In this document: positions 53,057 to 62,004 of the stretch, one piece after another | Layout: each line of letters opens with the position of its first letter | Position numbering within the stretch: the first letter of the stretch is position 1 | Assembly (NCBI RefSeq): GCF_008364795.1 | Contig: NZ_VTTM01000001.1 | Location: 496,001-560,000, forward strand | Direction: 5' to 3' | Length of the DNA stretch: 64,000 bases | Origin: Azospirillum oryzae | GTDB lineage: Bacteria > Pseudomonadota > Alphaproteobacteria > Azospirillales > Azospirillaceae | Program-made: the position numbers and the translations under genes | The notes under the pieces: generated by a model | What the model was told of the DNA's origin: nothing | Database searches by the model: none | Seen by the model: the letters and a program-made list of their open reading frames with translations, nothing else

Positions 53057-53710
53057 ATGAGCAAGTTGAAGCTCGGCGTCCTGATCTCGGGGCGCGGCAG
53101 CAATCTGCAGGCGTTGATCGACGCCTGCGCCGCGCCCGATTTCCCGGCCGAGATCGCGCTGGTCCTGTCCAACAAGGCCGATGCCTTCGGCCTGGAGCGG
53201 GCGGCCAAGGCCGGCATCGCCACGGCGGTGGTCAGCCACCGCGACTATCCCGGCGACAAGCCGGCCTTTGAGGCGGCGATGGACGCCACCCTGCGCGAGT
53301 CGGGTGTCGATCTGGTCTGCCTCGCCGGATTCATGCGCCTGCTGTCGCCCTGGTTCGTCGGGCAGTGGCACAACGCGCTCATCAACATCCACCCGTCGCT
53401 GCTGCCCTCCTTCAAGGGGCTGGACACCCATCAGCGGGCGCTGGACAGCGGCGTTCGTTTCCATGGCTGCACCGTGCACTATGTGCGGCCGGAGATGGAT
53501 GAAGGCCCGATCATCGCCCAGGCCGCCGTTCCGGTCCTTCCCGGTGACGATGCCCACCGTCTGGCCGACCGCGTGCTGGAATCGGAACATCGCCTCTACC
53601 CGCACGCCGTTCGTCTGATCGCCGAGGGCCGCGCCCGAGTCGACGGCGATCTGGTGCGGATCGAAGGCACGGTTCCGGACCTTGCGGCCGTGGTGAACCC
53701 GCCGCTCTAG
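53057..53710 (+). CDS. purN: Phosphoribosylglycinamide formyltransferase 1
   Basis: 217 residues: LGVLISGRGSNLQALIDACA, LVCLAGFMRLLSPWFV, NALINIHPSLLPSFKGLDTH with the catalytic Asn/His pair, FHGCTVHYVRPEMDEGPII with the catalytic Asp. It uses 10-formyl-tetrahydrofolate to formylate GAR. An AAGGAT ribosome site lies before the ATG. Operon with purM. It is longer than the E. coli enzyme by a few C-terminal residues only. Confidence 0.97.
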   Translation: MSKLKLGVLISGRGSNLQALIDACAAPDFPAEIALVLSNKADAFGLERAAKAGIATAVVSHRDYPGDKPAFEAAMDATLRESGVDLVCLAGFMRLLSPWFVGQWHNALINIHPSLLPSFKGLDTHQRALDSGVRFHGCTVHYVRPEMDEGPIIAQAAVPVLPGDDAHRLADRVLESEHRLYPHAVRLIAEGRARVDGDLVRIEGTVPDLAAVVNPPL

Positions 53711-53835
53711 GCGCGCTCTTCCTTCCGATCATTCCTCTTCCGGCATAGTTGACGGTTCCGCTCGGAATCTGTTGCGTTTCCGTGCGTCCGCGTCAAAAAT
53801 TGCGGGCAAAAGAAACTGTTGGAGGGTTGATCGAA

Positions 53836-53979
53836 ATGGCGGCCGTCAGTCCGAACCCGGTCAGTGAAGAGACCGTCCGCGCACATCAGGCGAACTGGAT
53901 CGCCTTTACCAAGTTCATGAAGCTCAGCATCGCCGGAGTCATCGCGGTGCTGGTGCTGCTGGCGATCTTTACGCTGTAG
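53836..53979 (+). CDS. aa3-type cytochrome c oxidase subunit IV
   Basis: 47 residues: a polar N-terminus (MAAVSPNPVSEETVRAHQAN) followed by WIAFTKFMKLSIAGVIAVLV and one TM helix. This is the small COX4_pro_2 family that wraps around alphaproteobacterial aa3 oxidase. GGAGGG lies ~10 nt before the ATG; an in-frame upstream start at 53749 has no such site. The oxidase core genes are not in this window, which is usual for this subunit. Confidence 0.88.
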   Translation: MAAVSPNPVSEETVRAHQANWIAFTKFMKLSIAGVIAVLVLLAIFTL

Positions 53980-53994
53980 AACACGAGGAAGTTA

Positions 53995-54024
53995 GGGAGG
54001 GGGCGTTCAAAGCCGCCCCCTCCC
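53995..54024. terminator. Bidirectional stem-loop between the subunit IV gene and valS
   Basis: Eleven-pair stem GGGAGGGGGCG/CGCCCCCTCCC (53995-54005 with 54014-54024) between two convergent stop codons. There is no proper T-run on either side, so termination strength is uncertain. Confidence 0.5.
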
Positions 54025-54031
54025 CCCAAAC

Positions 54032-56680
54032 TCACCCAGCCAGCATCTCCAGCGCCTTCTGCAGCTTGTCGCGGGCCTGGTCGGCGGCCTCGCGGCGGTC
54101 GCGCTGCTCCTCGATCACCTCTTCCGGAGCCTTCGCGACGAATTGCTCGTTCGACAGCTTGGCGTCGATCTTCTTGATCTCGCCGGTCAGCTTGTCGATC
54201 TCCTTGGACAGGCGCGCCTTCTCCTTGTCGAGATCGACGATGCCTTCCAGCGGCAGAACCAGCGTGGTCTCGTCCAGCACCGCCTGGACGCTGCTCTTCG
54301 GCACGTCGCCCTGCAGCGGATCGACGCTCGACAGGCGGGCCATGCGCAGGATCAGGTCGCGGTGGGTGTCCAGCCGCTTCAGGCTGACCGCGTTCGGATC
54401 CTTCAGCTTCAGTTCGATCTGCGCTGCCGGCGGAACGTTCATCTCCGACCGCATGGAGCGGACCGAGGAGATCAGCCGCACCACCCAATCCATCTCGTCG
54501 CGGGACGCCGGATCGATGACGTCGGCGGCGAATTCCGGCCATTCCGCCGAGATCAGGCGGTTGGCGCGGGCCGGAGAAAGCTGCTCCCACAGCTCTTCGG
54601 TGATGAAGGGCATCAGCGGGTGCAGGATGTGCAGAATCTGGTCCAGCACCCAGGCGGTGGTCGCCCGCGTCTCGGCCTTCGCCGCCTCGTCCGTGCCGGC
54701 GAGGATCGGCTTGGTGAACTCCATGTACCAGTCGCAGAAGGTGCCCCAGGTGAACTGGTAGGCGGCACCGGCGGCCTCGTTGAACTTGTAGGCGTCGATC
54801 GACTCGGCGACCTTCTTCGCCGCATCGGCGAGCGCGCCGACGATCCAGCGGTTGACCGTCTGCGTCAGCCCGACCGGCTTGTAGCCGGCGATCGGCTCGC
54901 AACCGTTCATCTGGCAATAGCGTGCGGCGTTCCACAGCTTGGTGGCGAAGTTGCGGTAGCCCTCGACCCGGTTCACCGCCAGCTTGATGTCGCGGCCCTG
55001 GGCCGCCATCGCCGACAGGGTGAAGCGCAGCGCATCGGTGCCGTACTGGTCGATGATCTCCAGCGGATCGATGACGTTGCCCTTCGACTTCGACATCTTC
55101 TGGCCCTTCTCGTCACGGACAAGGGCGTGGATGTAGACGGTGCGGAAGGGCACATCCTTCATGAAGTGCAGGCCCATCATCATCATCCGGGCGACCCAGA
55201 AGAAGATGATGTCGAAGCCGGTCACCAGCACGTCGGTCGGGTAATAGCGGTCCAGTTCCGGCGTCTGGTCCGGCCAGCCCAGCGTCGAGAACGGCCACAG
55301 CGCCGACGAGAACCAGGTGTCGAGCACGTCGGCGTCGCGCGTCAGTTCGACGTCCCGGCCGTAATGCGTCCGGGCCGCGGCGCGGGCCTCCTCTTCCGTC
55401 TCCTCGACGAAGAAGGTGCCGTCCGGGCCGTACCAGGCCGGAATCTGATGGCCCCACCAGATCTGGCGGCTGATGCACCAGGGCTGGATGTTGCGCATCC
55501 ATTCGAAATAGGTGTTCTCCCACTGCTTGGGCACGAACACCGTCTTGCCGGTCTCCACCGCCTCGATCGCCGGCTTGGCCAGAGTCGCGGCGTCGACGTA
55601 CCACTGGTCGGTCAGCCACGGCTCGATGGCGACGCCGGAACGGTCGCCATGCGGGACCATGTGGGTGTGCGGCTCGATCTTCTCCAGAAGCTCCAGCGCT
55701 TCCAGTTCGGCAACGACCTTCTTGCGCGCCTCGTAGCGGTCCAGCCCGCGATAGGCCTCGGGAACGTTGTCGTTCAGCCGGGCGTCGCGGTCCATGATGT
55801 TGATCTGCTCGAGCCCGCAGCGCTTGCCGACCTCGAAATCGTTGAAGTCGTGGGCCGGCGTGATCTTCACGGCGCCCGAACCGGTCTCCGGATCGGCATA
55901 TTCGTCGCCGACGATGGGGATCAGGCGGCCGACCAGCGGCAACCGGACCATCTTGCCGATCAGGTCCTTGTAACGATCATCCTCCGGATGCACCGCGACG
56001 CCGGTATCGCCCAGCATGGTTTCCGGACGGGTGGTGGCGACCACGATGAAGCGGCCCTCCTCCCCGTCGATCGGGTAGCGGAAGTGCCAGAGGTTGCCCT
56101 TGATCTCCTTCTGCTCGACCTCGAGGTCGGAGATCGCGGTGTGCAGCTTCGGGTCCCAGTTGACCAGACGCTTGTCCTTGTAGATCAGCCCCTGGCGGTG
56201 TAGTTCGACGAACACCTTGCGGACGGCGCGGCTCAGCCCTTCGTCCATGGTGAAACGCTCGCGCGGCCAATCCGGCGAGGCACCCAGGCGGCGCAGCTGG
56301 CGGGTGATGGTGCCGCCTGATTCGGCCTTCCATTCCCACACCTTGTCGATGAAGGCGTCGCGGCCGAAATCGTGACGGGTCTTGCCGTCCTTCGCCAGGT
56401 TGCGCTCCACCACCATCTGGGTGGCGATGCCGGCATGGTCGGTCCCCGGCTGCCACAGAGCGTCACGGCCGCGCATGCGGTTGTAGCGGGTCAGCACGTC
56501 CTGGATGGTGAAGGTCAGCGCATGGCCCATGTGCAGGCTGCCGGTTACGTTCGGCGGCGGCATCATGATGGTGTAGGGCTTGCCGTTCCCCTGCGGCTGG
56601 GCGGCGAAGGCGCCCGACTCTTCCCACAGGCGGTAGTGCTTCTCCTCGACCTCGGCGGGCCGGTACGTCTTTTCCAACAT
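54032..56680 (-). CDS. valS: Valyl-tRNA synthetase
   Basis: 882 residues, class I. HIGH motif as [22 protein letters not shown] motif in [18 protein letters not shown] near residue 527, editing-domain segments [20 protein letters not shown] and [14 protein letters not shown], and a C-terminal Val-type coiled coil ([20 protein letters not shown]) that binds tRNA. Start taken at [20 protein letters not shown]. Cytosolic, essential. The gap to popZ upstream is 66 nt. Confidence 0.97.
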   Translation of the reverse strand: MLEKTYRPAEVEEKHYRLWEESGAFAAQPQGNGKPYTIMMPPPNVTGSLHMGHALTFTIQDVLTRYNRMRGRDALWQPGTDHAGIATQMVVERNLAKDGKTRHDFGRDAFIDKVWEWKAESGGTITRQLRRLGASPDWPRERFTMDEGLSRAVRKVFVELHRQGLIYKDKRLVNWDPKLHTAISDLEVEQKEIKGNLWHFRYPIDGEEGRFIVVATTRPETMLGDTGVAVHPEDDRYKDLIGKMVRLPLVGRLIPIVGDEYADPETGSGAVKITPAHDFNDFEVGKRCGLEQINIMDRDARLNDNVPEAYRGLDRYEARKKVVAELEALELLEKIEPHTHMVPHGDRSGVAIEPWLTDQWYVDAATLAKPAIEAVETGKTVFVPKQWENTYFEWMRNIQPWCISRQIWWGHQIPAWYGPDGTFFVEETEEEARAAARTHYGRDVELTRDADVLDTWFSSALWPFSTLGWPDQTPELDRYYPTDVLVTGFDIIFFWVARMMMMGLHFMKDVPFRTVYIHALVRDEKGQKMSKSKGNVIDPLEIIDQYGTDALRFTLSAMAAQGRDIKLAVNRVEGYRNFATKLWNAARYCQMNGCEPIAGYKPVGLTQTVNRWIVGALADAAKKVAESIDAYKFNEAAGAAYQFTWGTFCDWYMEFTKPILAGTDEAAKAETRATTAWVLDQILHILHPLMPFITEELWEQLSPARANRLISAEWPEFAADVIDPASRDEMDWVVRLISSVRSMRSEMNVPPAAQIELKLKDPNAVSLKRLDTHRDLILRMARLSSVDPLQGDVPKSSVQAVLDETTLVLPLEGIVDLDKEKARLSKEIDKLTGEIKKIDAKLSNEQFVAKAPEEVIEEQRDRREAADQARDKLQKALEMLAG

Positions 56681-56746
56681 CACCACGAACTTTCGCTAGA
56701 AACGTCTCAACCGGGGCTCAAAAAGGCGGGGCTCAGGAAGACAGGA

Positions 56747-57436
56747 TCAGAACTTCTGCGACCGCCGGATCATGCGGTCGATTTCCTGCTGCACGAGCCG
56801 CTCGACCACCGTCGGCAGGTTCTCGTCCAGCCATTCCTTCAGCAGCGGCTTCAGCAGCTCGCGCACGACCTCTTCCACCGTGCGGATGCCGATGGGCATC
56901 GGGCCGATGGACAGGTCGTCGCCCAATTCGCGCGCCAGATGGGTCAGGTGGTGCGAGGCATCCTCCGCCGTCCGGCGGGAGATCAGCCCGTCATCCGGAT
57001 CGACCACGCGGCGGCGCGGCCGCGGCGGGGGGGGCGGCTCGTCATCCTCGAAATCGTCAAATACCGGCGCCGGCCGCCGGGCGGCGGGACGCGGCGGCGG
57101 CATCGGCTCGGGCTCCGGCTCGTCCCAACGGGGCGGCGGCGGCGGAGGCGACGGTTCCGGAAAGGCGGGTTCCTCCGGCCACGGGTCGGGGTCCTGCTGA
57201 CCGAAGTCGGGCCGCTCGTCCGGCTCATCCTCCACCATCTGGGTCAATTCCAGGACGTCGTCGTCCTCCTCCACCATTGGGGGTAGCGGAGGCGGCGGCG
57301 GAGGGGGTGGCGGCGGTGGAGGCGGCGAAGGCGCCTGGGTTTCCGATTTGGCAGGCTCGCCGTCCTCGGAAATGATCCGCCGGATGGAGGCGAGGATTTC
57401 CTCCATCGAAGGTTCTTGCTGGCCCTTATCGCTCAT
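56747..57436 (-). CDS. popZ: PopZ polar organising protein (DUF2497)
   Basis: 229 residues with PopZ architecture: a short N-terminal binding helix (EPSMEEILASIRRIISEDGE), a long disordered middle rich in Pro and Asp/Glu including a run of ~15 prolines at ~33-52, and C-terminal self-assembly helices (LARELGDDLSIGPMPIGIRT to VERLVQQEIDRMIRR). In Caulobacter PopZ condenses at poles and anchors the centromere through ParB. The Pro/acidic linker is longer and more proline-rich than in Caulobacter. ATG chosen at MSDKGQQEPS. Confidence 0.93.
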   Translation of the reverse strand: MSDKGQQEPSMEEILASIRRIISEDGEPAKSETQAPSPPPPPPPPPPPPPLPPMVEEDDDVLELTQMVEDEPDERPDFGQQDPDPWPEEPAFPEPSPPPPPPRWDEPEPEPMPPPRPAARRPAPVFDDFEDDEPPPPPRPRRRVVDPDDGLISRRTAEDASHHLTHLARELGDDLSIGPMPIGIRTVEEVVRELLKPLLKEWLDENLPTVVERLVQQEIDRMIRRSQKF

Positions 57437-57501
57437 CGTGGCAACCCGAGACGTCAACCTGACCCAAACCTAGGGCAGTGCTGACAAAAAAGCCATAATA
57501 C

Positions 57502-57527
57502 AAAAACGGCCCGCTTTCGCGGGCCGT
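57502..57527 (-). terminator. Intrinsic terminator of the pcm-like/rhodanese/tolC operon
   Basis: Nine-pair perfect stem (ACGGCCCGC/GCGGGCCGT, 57506-57514 with 57519-57527, loop TTTC) followed on the minus strand by TTTTTG. It starts 6 nt after the tolC stop. Confidence 0.85.
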
Positions 57528-57532
57528 CTCGT

Positions 57533-58936
57533 TCATTCGGTCACCGAAGTTCCGAACCACTTGCCCCGCGTCTTGTCGTAATTCGATTGCGGGTCGTATT
57601 TCTGGACCGGCAGGTTGAGCCGGTCGGCGGTCAACTGTCCGCTGGACGCCAGAACATTGAAGGCCGCCACCATTTCGTCGTGCTGGGCGCGGACCAGGAA
57701 AACGCGGGCGTTCAGCAGTTCCTGTTCCTGGTTCAGCACGTCGAGCACGGTGCGCGAGCCGACCTGCGCCTCCTGACGGACACCTTCCAAGGCGATCTGC
57801 GCCGCCTTGATCTGCGCCGAGTAGGACTCGATGCTGGCGCGCGCGGTCTGCAGGGACTGCCAGGCGCTGACCGCCGATTCGGTCACCTGACGGCGGGCCT
57901 CCTCGATCTGCAGGCGGGCCTGATTGGCCGTCTGCTTGGCCTCGCGGACCAGTGCTTCGGGCTGACCGGCCTGATAGAGCGGGATGGTCACCTGGGCGGT
58001 GATCTGCGCGCTGTCGGAGCGGTTCAGGTCGATGCCGGAGGAGCGGCCGGGATCATAGGTGCGGCTGCCGGAGGCCGACAGGTTCACCGACGGCAGCAGG
58101 CGGCCGTACTGCTGATCCACCGCCTCGCGCTGCGCCGCTTCGCTATAGGAGGCGGACAGGACGTTCGGGTTGTTGGCGCGGGCCAGCTCGACCAGCTCGT
58201 CCAGGTTCTTCGGCAGGCGGAAGGCCGGCTTCGGCGCCTTCAGCTCGCCGGGGGCGGAGCCCACCAGACGCTCGTAGGTCGCGCGCGAGGCACGCAGCGT
58301 GCCTTCGGCCGAAATCTTGGAAGCGATGGCGGCCGACAGGCGCGACTCGGACTGGCTGACGTCGGTGCGGGTGTATTCGCCGACGCGGAAGCGGTCGCGG
58401 GCGGCGTCCAGCTGACGGCGCAGCACCTGCTCGTTGTTCATCTGCAGCTGCAGGATGGCCTGGTTCTGGACGATGTCCAGATAGGCCTGGGCGGCGGCCA
58501 GCAGCACCGACTGTTCCGACGCGATCAGGGTGGCGCGCTGCGCCTCGACCAGCCGCTCGGCGCGGCGGACGGCCGGGGCGACGGTGGCGTCGTAGATCGG
58601 CTGGGTGGCGGTGATGCCGACGCTTTTGGGATTGCTCTCGGACCCCGTCGAACCGCCGTCATACTTGCTCTCGCCCGTCGAGCGCGAGATGCCGGCGGTC
58701 ACGCGGGCCGTCGGGCGGTAGCCGGACAGCGCCTGCGGCACGCCTTCGTCGACGGCGCGCAGACGGGCGCGCTGGGCGCCGATGGTCGGGTTGTTTGCAT
58801 AGGCCTGGGCGAGGGCCTGTTCCAGGGACTGCGCCTGGGCCGTACCACCGCCGGTCACTGCTGTGCCCATCGTGGCGGTCAGGGTCAGGGCCGTCGCCAG
58901 CAGCCAGCGGCGCGCAAAACGGCTTCGCACGGTCAT
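57533..58936 (-). CDS. tolC: TolC-family outer-membrane efflux channel protein
   Basis: 467 residues. Signal peptide MTVRSRFARRWLLATALTLT with cleavage near AQAQS, then two TolC repeats: SLEQALAQAYANNPTIGAQR, GYRPTARVTAGISRS, TATQPIYDATVAPAVRRAER and VTIPLYQAGQPEALVREAKQ, VTESAVSAWQSLQTARASIE, with VLDVLNQEQELLNARVFLV near the end. It forms a trimeric outer-membrane/periplasmic tunnel for type I secretion and RND efflux. It follows the rhodanese gene by 2 nt and ends at a strong terminator. Confidence 0.94.
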   Translation of the reverse strand: MTVRSRFARRWLLATALTLTATMGTAVTGGGTAQAQSLEQALAQAYANNPTIGAQRARLRAVDEGVPQALSGYRPTARVTAGISRSTGESKYDGGSTGSESNPKSVGITATQPIYDATVAPAVRRAERLVEAQRATLIASEQSVLLAAAQAYLDIVQNQAILQLQMNNEQVLRRQLDAARDRFRVGEYTRTDVSQSESRLSAAIASKISAEGTLRASRATYERLVGSAPGELKAPKPAFRLPKNLDELVELARANNPNVLSASYSEAAQREAVDQQYGRLLPSVNLSASGSRTYDPGRSSGIDLNRSDSAQITAQVTIPLYQAGQPEALVREAKQTANQARLQIEEARRQVTESAVSAWQSLQTARASIESYSAQIKAAQIALEGVRQEAQVGSRTVLDVLNQEQELLNARVFLVRAQHDEMVAAFNVLASSGQLTADRLNLPVQKYDPQSNYDKTRGKWFGTSVTE

Positions 58937-58938
58937 GT

Positions 58939-59265
58939 TCAGTAGACCTTCATGTTCGGGTCGATTCGGCGCGCCCAGGCATCGACACCGCCATCCAGGT
59001 TGATGGCGCGGTCGAAGCCCCTGGAACGCAGCCACATGGTGACCTGCGCGCTGCGGCCACCGTGATGGCACACGACGACTATGTCGCGGTCCTTCGGCAG
59101 CTCATCCACCCGGCCGGGAAGCCCGTTCATCGGGATGTGCAGGCTGTCGTCGATGGCGCACAGCGCAAACTCCCACGGCTCGCGCACGTCGAGGACGACC
59201 GGATCGTCGCCGGCCTTGCGGCGGCGGTCCAGCTCTTCCACCTCGATCTCAAACGGCGCGGCCAT
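58939..59265 (-). CDS. Single-domain rhodanese sulfurtransferase
   Basis: 108 residues. Rhodanese fold with VVLDVREPWEFALCAIDDSL, HIPMNGLPGRVDELPKDRDI and the active-site loop VVCHHGGRSAQV, in which the catalytic Cys is present in the six-residue loop size of sulfur-specific rhodaneses (GlpE-like). NLDGGVDAWA is the C-terminal signature. Lies between the PCMT-like gene and tolC; this trio is frequent in Rhodospirillales. Confidence 0.93.
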   Translation of the reverse strand: MAAPFEIEVEELDRRRKAGDDPVVLDVREPWEFALCAIDDSLHIPMNGLPGRVDELPKDRDIVVVCHHGGRSAQVTMWLRSRGFDRAINLDGGVDAWARRIDPNMKVY

Positions 59266-59367
59266 GGGTGCTCACTTTCGTGCAAGGGCGACGGCGACGG
59301 TAGCGCAGAACCGCGCAGAGGTAAACTGCACGGTTCAGTTCAAGACCTGTCCAACCGGCGAATCCGG

Positions 59368-60024
59368 TCAGAACACGAAGGACGCCTTCTTTTCGAAGCC
59401 CGGCAGCGCATGCGGCTGGGCCTCGAACAGGATGCGGCTCGACACCACGCCGGCGGCCCGCTGGAACAGGCGGACCTCCCCGACGGCGCCCTTGCCGTGG
59501 ACGATGGCGACGAGGCGTCCGCCCTCCGCCAACTGGTCGGTCAGCGACGCCGGCACCTCCGGCACGGTACCTTCGACGACGATGACATCGTAAGGGGCGT
59601 TTTGGGCGTACCCCTCCGCCAGCGGGCCGGTGACGGCCTTGGCATTGGTGATGCCCTGCCCGGCCAGCGCGGCGGTGGCAGCGGCGGTCAGCCCTTCGTC
59701 GCAGTCGATGCCGACCACCGACGAGGCGAGGCGGGCCAGCACCGCGGTGGAGTAGCCGCCGGCGGCGCCGACGTCGAGCACCCGGTCGGTCTCCTGCACG
59801 GCGACGGCCTGCAGCATGCGGGCGAAGACCATCGGCTCTAGCAGGAAACGGCCCTTGCCGATGGGGAGGTCGTCATCGACATAAGCGACGCCGCGCGCCG
59901 TCTCAGGAACGAAGGCTTCGCGCGGAAGCTCCGACAGGACATCGACGAGACGTTGATCGGTCACCTTGTTGGGGCGGATCTGTCCCTCGACCATGAAATA
60001 GCGTGCGGCGGCGAAATCGGTCAT
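59368..60024 (-). CDS. Protein-L-isoaspartate O-methyltransferase-like protein
   Basis: 218 residues of the PCMT family: MVEGQIRPNKVTDQRLVDVL, VPETARGVAYVDDDLPIGKG, SAM-binding motif I RVLDVGAAGGYSTAVLARLA and VVGIDCDEGLTAAA. The normally strict substrate-site phrase (QTISQP) reads RFLLEP here, so the Thr/Ser of the isoaspartyl site is lost. Many alphaproteobacterial copies next to tolC share this change. True isoaspartate repair is therefore uncertain; it is a SAM methyltransferase of that fold. Confidence 0.88.
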   Translation of the reverse strand: MTDFAAARYFMVEGQIRPNKVTDQRLVDVLSELPREAFVPETARGVAYVDDDLPIGKGRFLLEPMVFARMLQAVAVQETDRVLDVGAAGGYSTAVLARLASSVVGIDCDEGLTAAATAALAGQGITNAKAVTGPLAEGYAQNAPYDVIVVEGTVPEVPASLTDQLAEGGRLVAIVHGKGAVGEVRLFQRAAGVVSSRILFEAQPHALPGFEKKASFVF

Positions 60025-60128
60025 GGCGGTCGCTTATTGATGTGTTGTGACGACACCGGCACCAAGCCGAACAGCGAACGGCTTCCTGCCATGGCGGTAT
60101 ATAGCCGCAAAGGCTCGGCGAACACAAC

Positions 60129-60158
60129 GCCACGAGCGATGGGGCCACGAGCGATGGG
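60129..60158. repeat. Perfect tandem duplication of 15 bp
   Basis: GCCACGAGCGATGGG occurs twice head to tail (60129-60143 and 60144-60158). It is non-coding and of the slipped-strand type; no function is suggested. Confidence 0.85.
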
Positions 60159-60263
60159 CGTCCGGCCTTTGCCGTGTACCGGGAAAACTGTCGGCCGAAC
60201 TCCCGGCAGGATGCTGCCTGGACGGCCCGATCAATGATGTTCAAAAATCGTCACCATTCGCCT

Positions 60264-60292
60264 TGACCGCTCCGTTCCGTGCCGCTATACCA
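60264..60292 (+). promoter_or_regulatory. Sigma-70-like promoter of tRNA-Cys
   Basis: TTGACC, 17 nt, TATACC, ending 52 nt before the mature tRNA. Both hexamers are within one or two bases of consensus and the spacing is ideal. Confidence 0.65.
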
Positions 60293-60344
60293 CCGCTCCA
60301 CACCGAGGGCGCACCGGAAACGGCGCGCCGGTGCCGGTCAGGAT

Positions 60345-60418
60345 GGCGCGGTGGCAGAGTGGTGATGCAGCGGACTGCAAATCCGTGTACGTGGGTTCGA
60401 TTCCCGCCCGTGCCTCCA
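60345..60418 (+). tRNA. tRNA-Cys (GCA)
   Basis: Cloverleaf of 74 nt including encoded CCA. The acceptor stem GGCGCGG/CCGTGCC has one G-U pair; the anticodon loop CTGCAAA carries GCA; the T arm is GTGGGTTCGATTCCCGC. The discriminator is U, the expected identity element for cysteine. Confidence 0.96.
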
Positions 60419-60462
60419 TACCTGACGACAGTTTGGCAGACGACCAACCGGTTCGAACGCAG

Positions 60463-60487
60463 CCCCGCCCCCCCGGCGGGGTTTTTT
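60463..60487 (+). terminator. Intrinsic terminator after tRNA-Cys
   Basis: Seven-pair stem CCCCGCC/GGCGGGG (60463-60469 with 60475-60481), five-C loop, then six T residues. Confidence 0.88.
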
Positions 60488-60577
60488 GCGTTTGGGCCTT
60501 GTTTTCGTTGACGGATTGCCCCCGCACGCCCCTTCGATCCTTGCGGCAAGAAAATTCATTTTCCTGTCGGAATTGGC

Positions 60578-60606
60578 TTGGCAGGGCCGGATGGTTCGGC
60601 TATACA
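60578..60606 (+). promoter_or_regulatory. Sigma-70-like promoter of tRNA-Asn
   Basis: TTGGCA, 17 nt, TATACA, ending 44 nt before the mature tRNA. It mirrors the tRNA-Cys promoter in spacing and -10 sequence. Confidence 0.6.
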
Positions 60607-60650
60607 CCCGCCACGCCAACAACGGCGGCGGCCGAAAGGTCAGTCACCGA

Positions 60651-60726
60651 TCCCGGTTAGCTCAGTTGGTAGAGCAGCGGACTGTTAATCCGCTTGTCGC
60701 TGGTTCGAGTCCAGCACCGGGAGCCA
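60651..60726 (+). tRNA. tRNA-Asn (GTT)
   Basis: Cloverleaf of 76 nt including encoded CCA. Acceptor stem TCCCGGT/ACCGGGA is fully paired, the D arm is the standard TAGCTCAGTTGGTAGAGCA, the anticodon is GTT in ACTGTTAAT, the T arm is CTGGTTCGAGTCCAG and the discriminator is G. Confidence 0.97.
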
Positions 60727-60731
60727 GATCG

Positions 60732-60772
60732 AAAAGGCCGGATGCCACACGCATCCGGCCTTTTCTTCTTTT
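60732..60772 (+). terminator. Intrinsic terminator after tRNA-Asn
   Basis: Fourteen-pair perfect stem AAAAGGCCGGATGC/GCATCCGGCCTTTT (60732-60745 with 60751-60764), loop CACAC, then CTTCTTTT. Confidence 0.92.
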
Positions 60773-60988
60773 CGCGTCATTGCGCCTTGACTGTGGCGGT
60801 TAAGTAACCGAATTCGGTTTAAAGCAGTCGGGCTAGGACCGACGGTCGCCCAATGTGACAAGAACTAGTCCCAAAAGACGATCCTGATTTGCCGGAAGCG
60901 AAATGCCGCCCCCGGCCGCACGGCGTTAGACTTGATAACAATCCGGACCCAGTCTTGGACCGGGCGTCTCCAGCCATGGAGGATCGCC

Positions 60989-61240
60989 GTGCTTATGCCA
61001 TTCCAGTCAGAACGTCTTCGCACCGCTCCACCGGTCGACGGAACCGGGCGCGGTTCGCCCGAACCCGACGACCATCCGGTGCGGACGGTGGATTGCGTGA
61101 CCGCGGTCCTGCTGTTCCTGGCGGCGGTGCTTGTCGCCCTGCTGGCTTTCAGCACCGATTGGAACGGTCCGGCCACCGACAGCCGGCCGCAGGCCTACGA
61201 GAACACCCCGGTCCTGGTAATTCCGCCCCACCCGCGGTGA
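60989..61240 (+). CDS. Small membrane protein (83 aa), hypothetical
   Basis: 83 residues: a polar N-terminal half (PFQSERLRTAPPVDGTGRGS, EPDDHPVRTVDC), one TM helix (VTAVLLFLAAVLVALLAFST) and a short Pro-rich tail. GTG 60989 was chosen because GGAGG lies 6 nt upstream; ATG 60995 is the alternative. It converges closely (7 nt) with the small Cys-rich gene. No family recognised. Confidence 0.55.
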   Translation: MLMPFQSERLRTAPPVDGTGRGSPEPDDHPVRTVDCVTAVLLFLAAVLVALLAFSTDWNGPATDSRPQAYENTPVLVIPPHPR

Positions 61241-61247
61241 GGCGGCC

Positions 61248-61490
61248 TTATTCCACCAGATCGTCATAGATGGTATCGCCGGACTCCGACGGATCGCCCC
61301 CGACCGCGGCAACGGCCACGCGTTTCCATTCCCCGCACCAGTCGGTGGACAGGGTGATGGGGAAGTCGCCTTCGGGACTGCGCGGGGTCACCACCGGCGG
61401 ATAGCGCCGGCAGGTCCCCTTCGGCCCGCGCTGGCGGAGCCCCTGCCCCTCCCAGAAGCGGCAGGTGTAACAGGTGTCGAGTCGCTTCAT
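61248..61490 (-). CDS. Small four-cysteine protein (80 aa), hypothetical
   Basis: 80 residues starting MKRLDTCYTCRFWEGQGLRQ, then GTCRRYPPVVTPRSP, a stretch containing DWCGEWKRV, and an acidic end. Cys7, Cys10, Cys27 and Cys52 in a CxxC...C...C layout suggest a bound metal such as zinc or iron. The CRRYPP and DWCGEW words recur in small hypothetical proteins of many proteobacteria and phages. GAGGAG lies ~12 nt before the ATG. Confidence 0.65.
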   Translation of the reverse strand: MKRLDTCYTCRFWEGQGLRQRGPKGTCRRYPPVVTPRSPEGDFPITLSTDWCGEWKRVAVAAVGGDPSESGDTIYDDLVE

Positions 61491-61595
61491 CGCGGACCGG
61501 TCTCCTCATAATCGCCGTTTCTGCCGGCCGGCCATGCCGCCCCCCACTGGGCCGCCCTCCACCGCCAGACCACCCGGATCCGCGCCCGTCCTCCG

Positions 61596-61775
61596 TCAGT
61601 TGGTGGAGGGCGGCTTGCCCGGCCGCATCGTGTCGGCGCATCTGGCGTAATACGCCTTGATGTCCGCGTCCAGAACACTGCGGCGGCGTCCGTCCTCCGA
61701 GCCCTCCGGAGCGTCGGTCAGGCGCTGGAATTCCTGGACGGCCTGTTCCAGTTCCTGCTCGCTGTTGATGGGCAT
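61596..61775 (-). CDS. Small hydrophilic protein (59 aa), hypothetical
   Basis: 59 residues: MPINSEQELEQAVQEFQRLT, then DAPEGSEDGRRRSVLDADIK and AYYARCADTM. Predicted mostly helical, cytosolic. AGGAAAGG sits ~7 nt before the chosen ATG, which is good support; an in-frame ATG at 61796 lies upstream of that site. The N-terminus resembles the opening of short HTH-antitoxin-like proteins but no HTH is present. Function unknown. Confidence 0.55.
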   Translation of the reverse strand: MPINSEQELEQAVQEFQRLTDAPEGSEDGRRRSVLDADIKAYYARCADTMRPGKPPSTN

Positions 61776-62004
61776 GCTGTCGCCTTTCCTCTTCATTGTC
61801 CGGACCGAATTCCGGTCTCGGACAGCACAACACCGCCCGGCGGCGGTATGTTTCCTCCCTCGAAGGCCCAGCCAGCGCCTCCCAGCCGCTTGATGAGCCG
61901 CGACTCGAGCGCAATGTCATGTCAGTGTCACCCGAGTCGCGACGGACAGGGCCGCGCGACCGCGGGGGTGCCCTTGGCCCTGCCTTGCGCGGGAGTGCGG
62001 TGTC

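Larger units (their letters stand above)
60025..60344. other. Gene-free region before the tRNA pair
   Basis: 320 nt. It contains the promoter region of the PCMT-like operon on the minus strand, a 15-bp perfect tandem duplication at 60129-60158, and the tRNA-Cys promoter at 60264-60292. No coding frame has convincing composition. Confidence 0.5.

Noticed and set aside
60285..60549. Open frames overlapping tRNA-Cys and its terminator
   Set aside because: The tRNA cloverleaf, promoter and terminator explain the sequence; the frames have no coding features.
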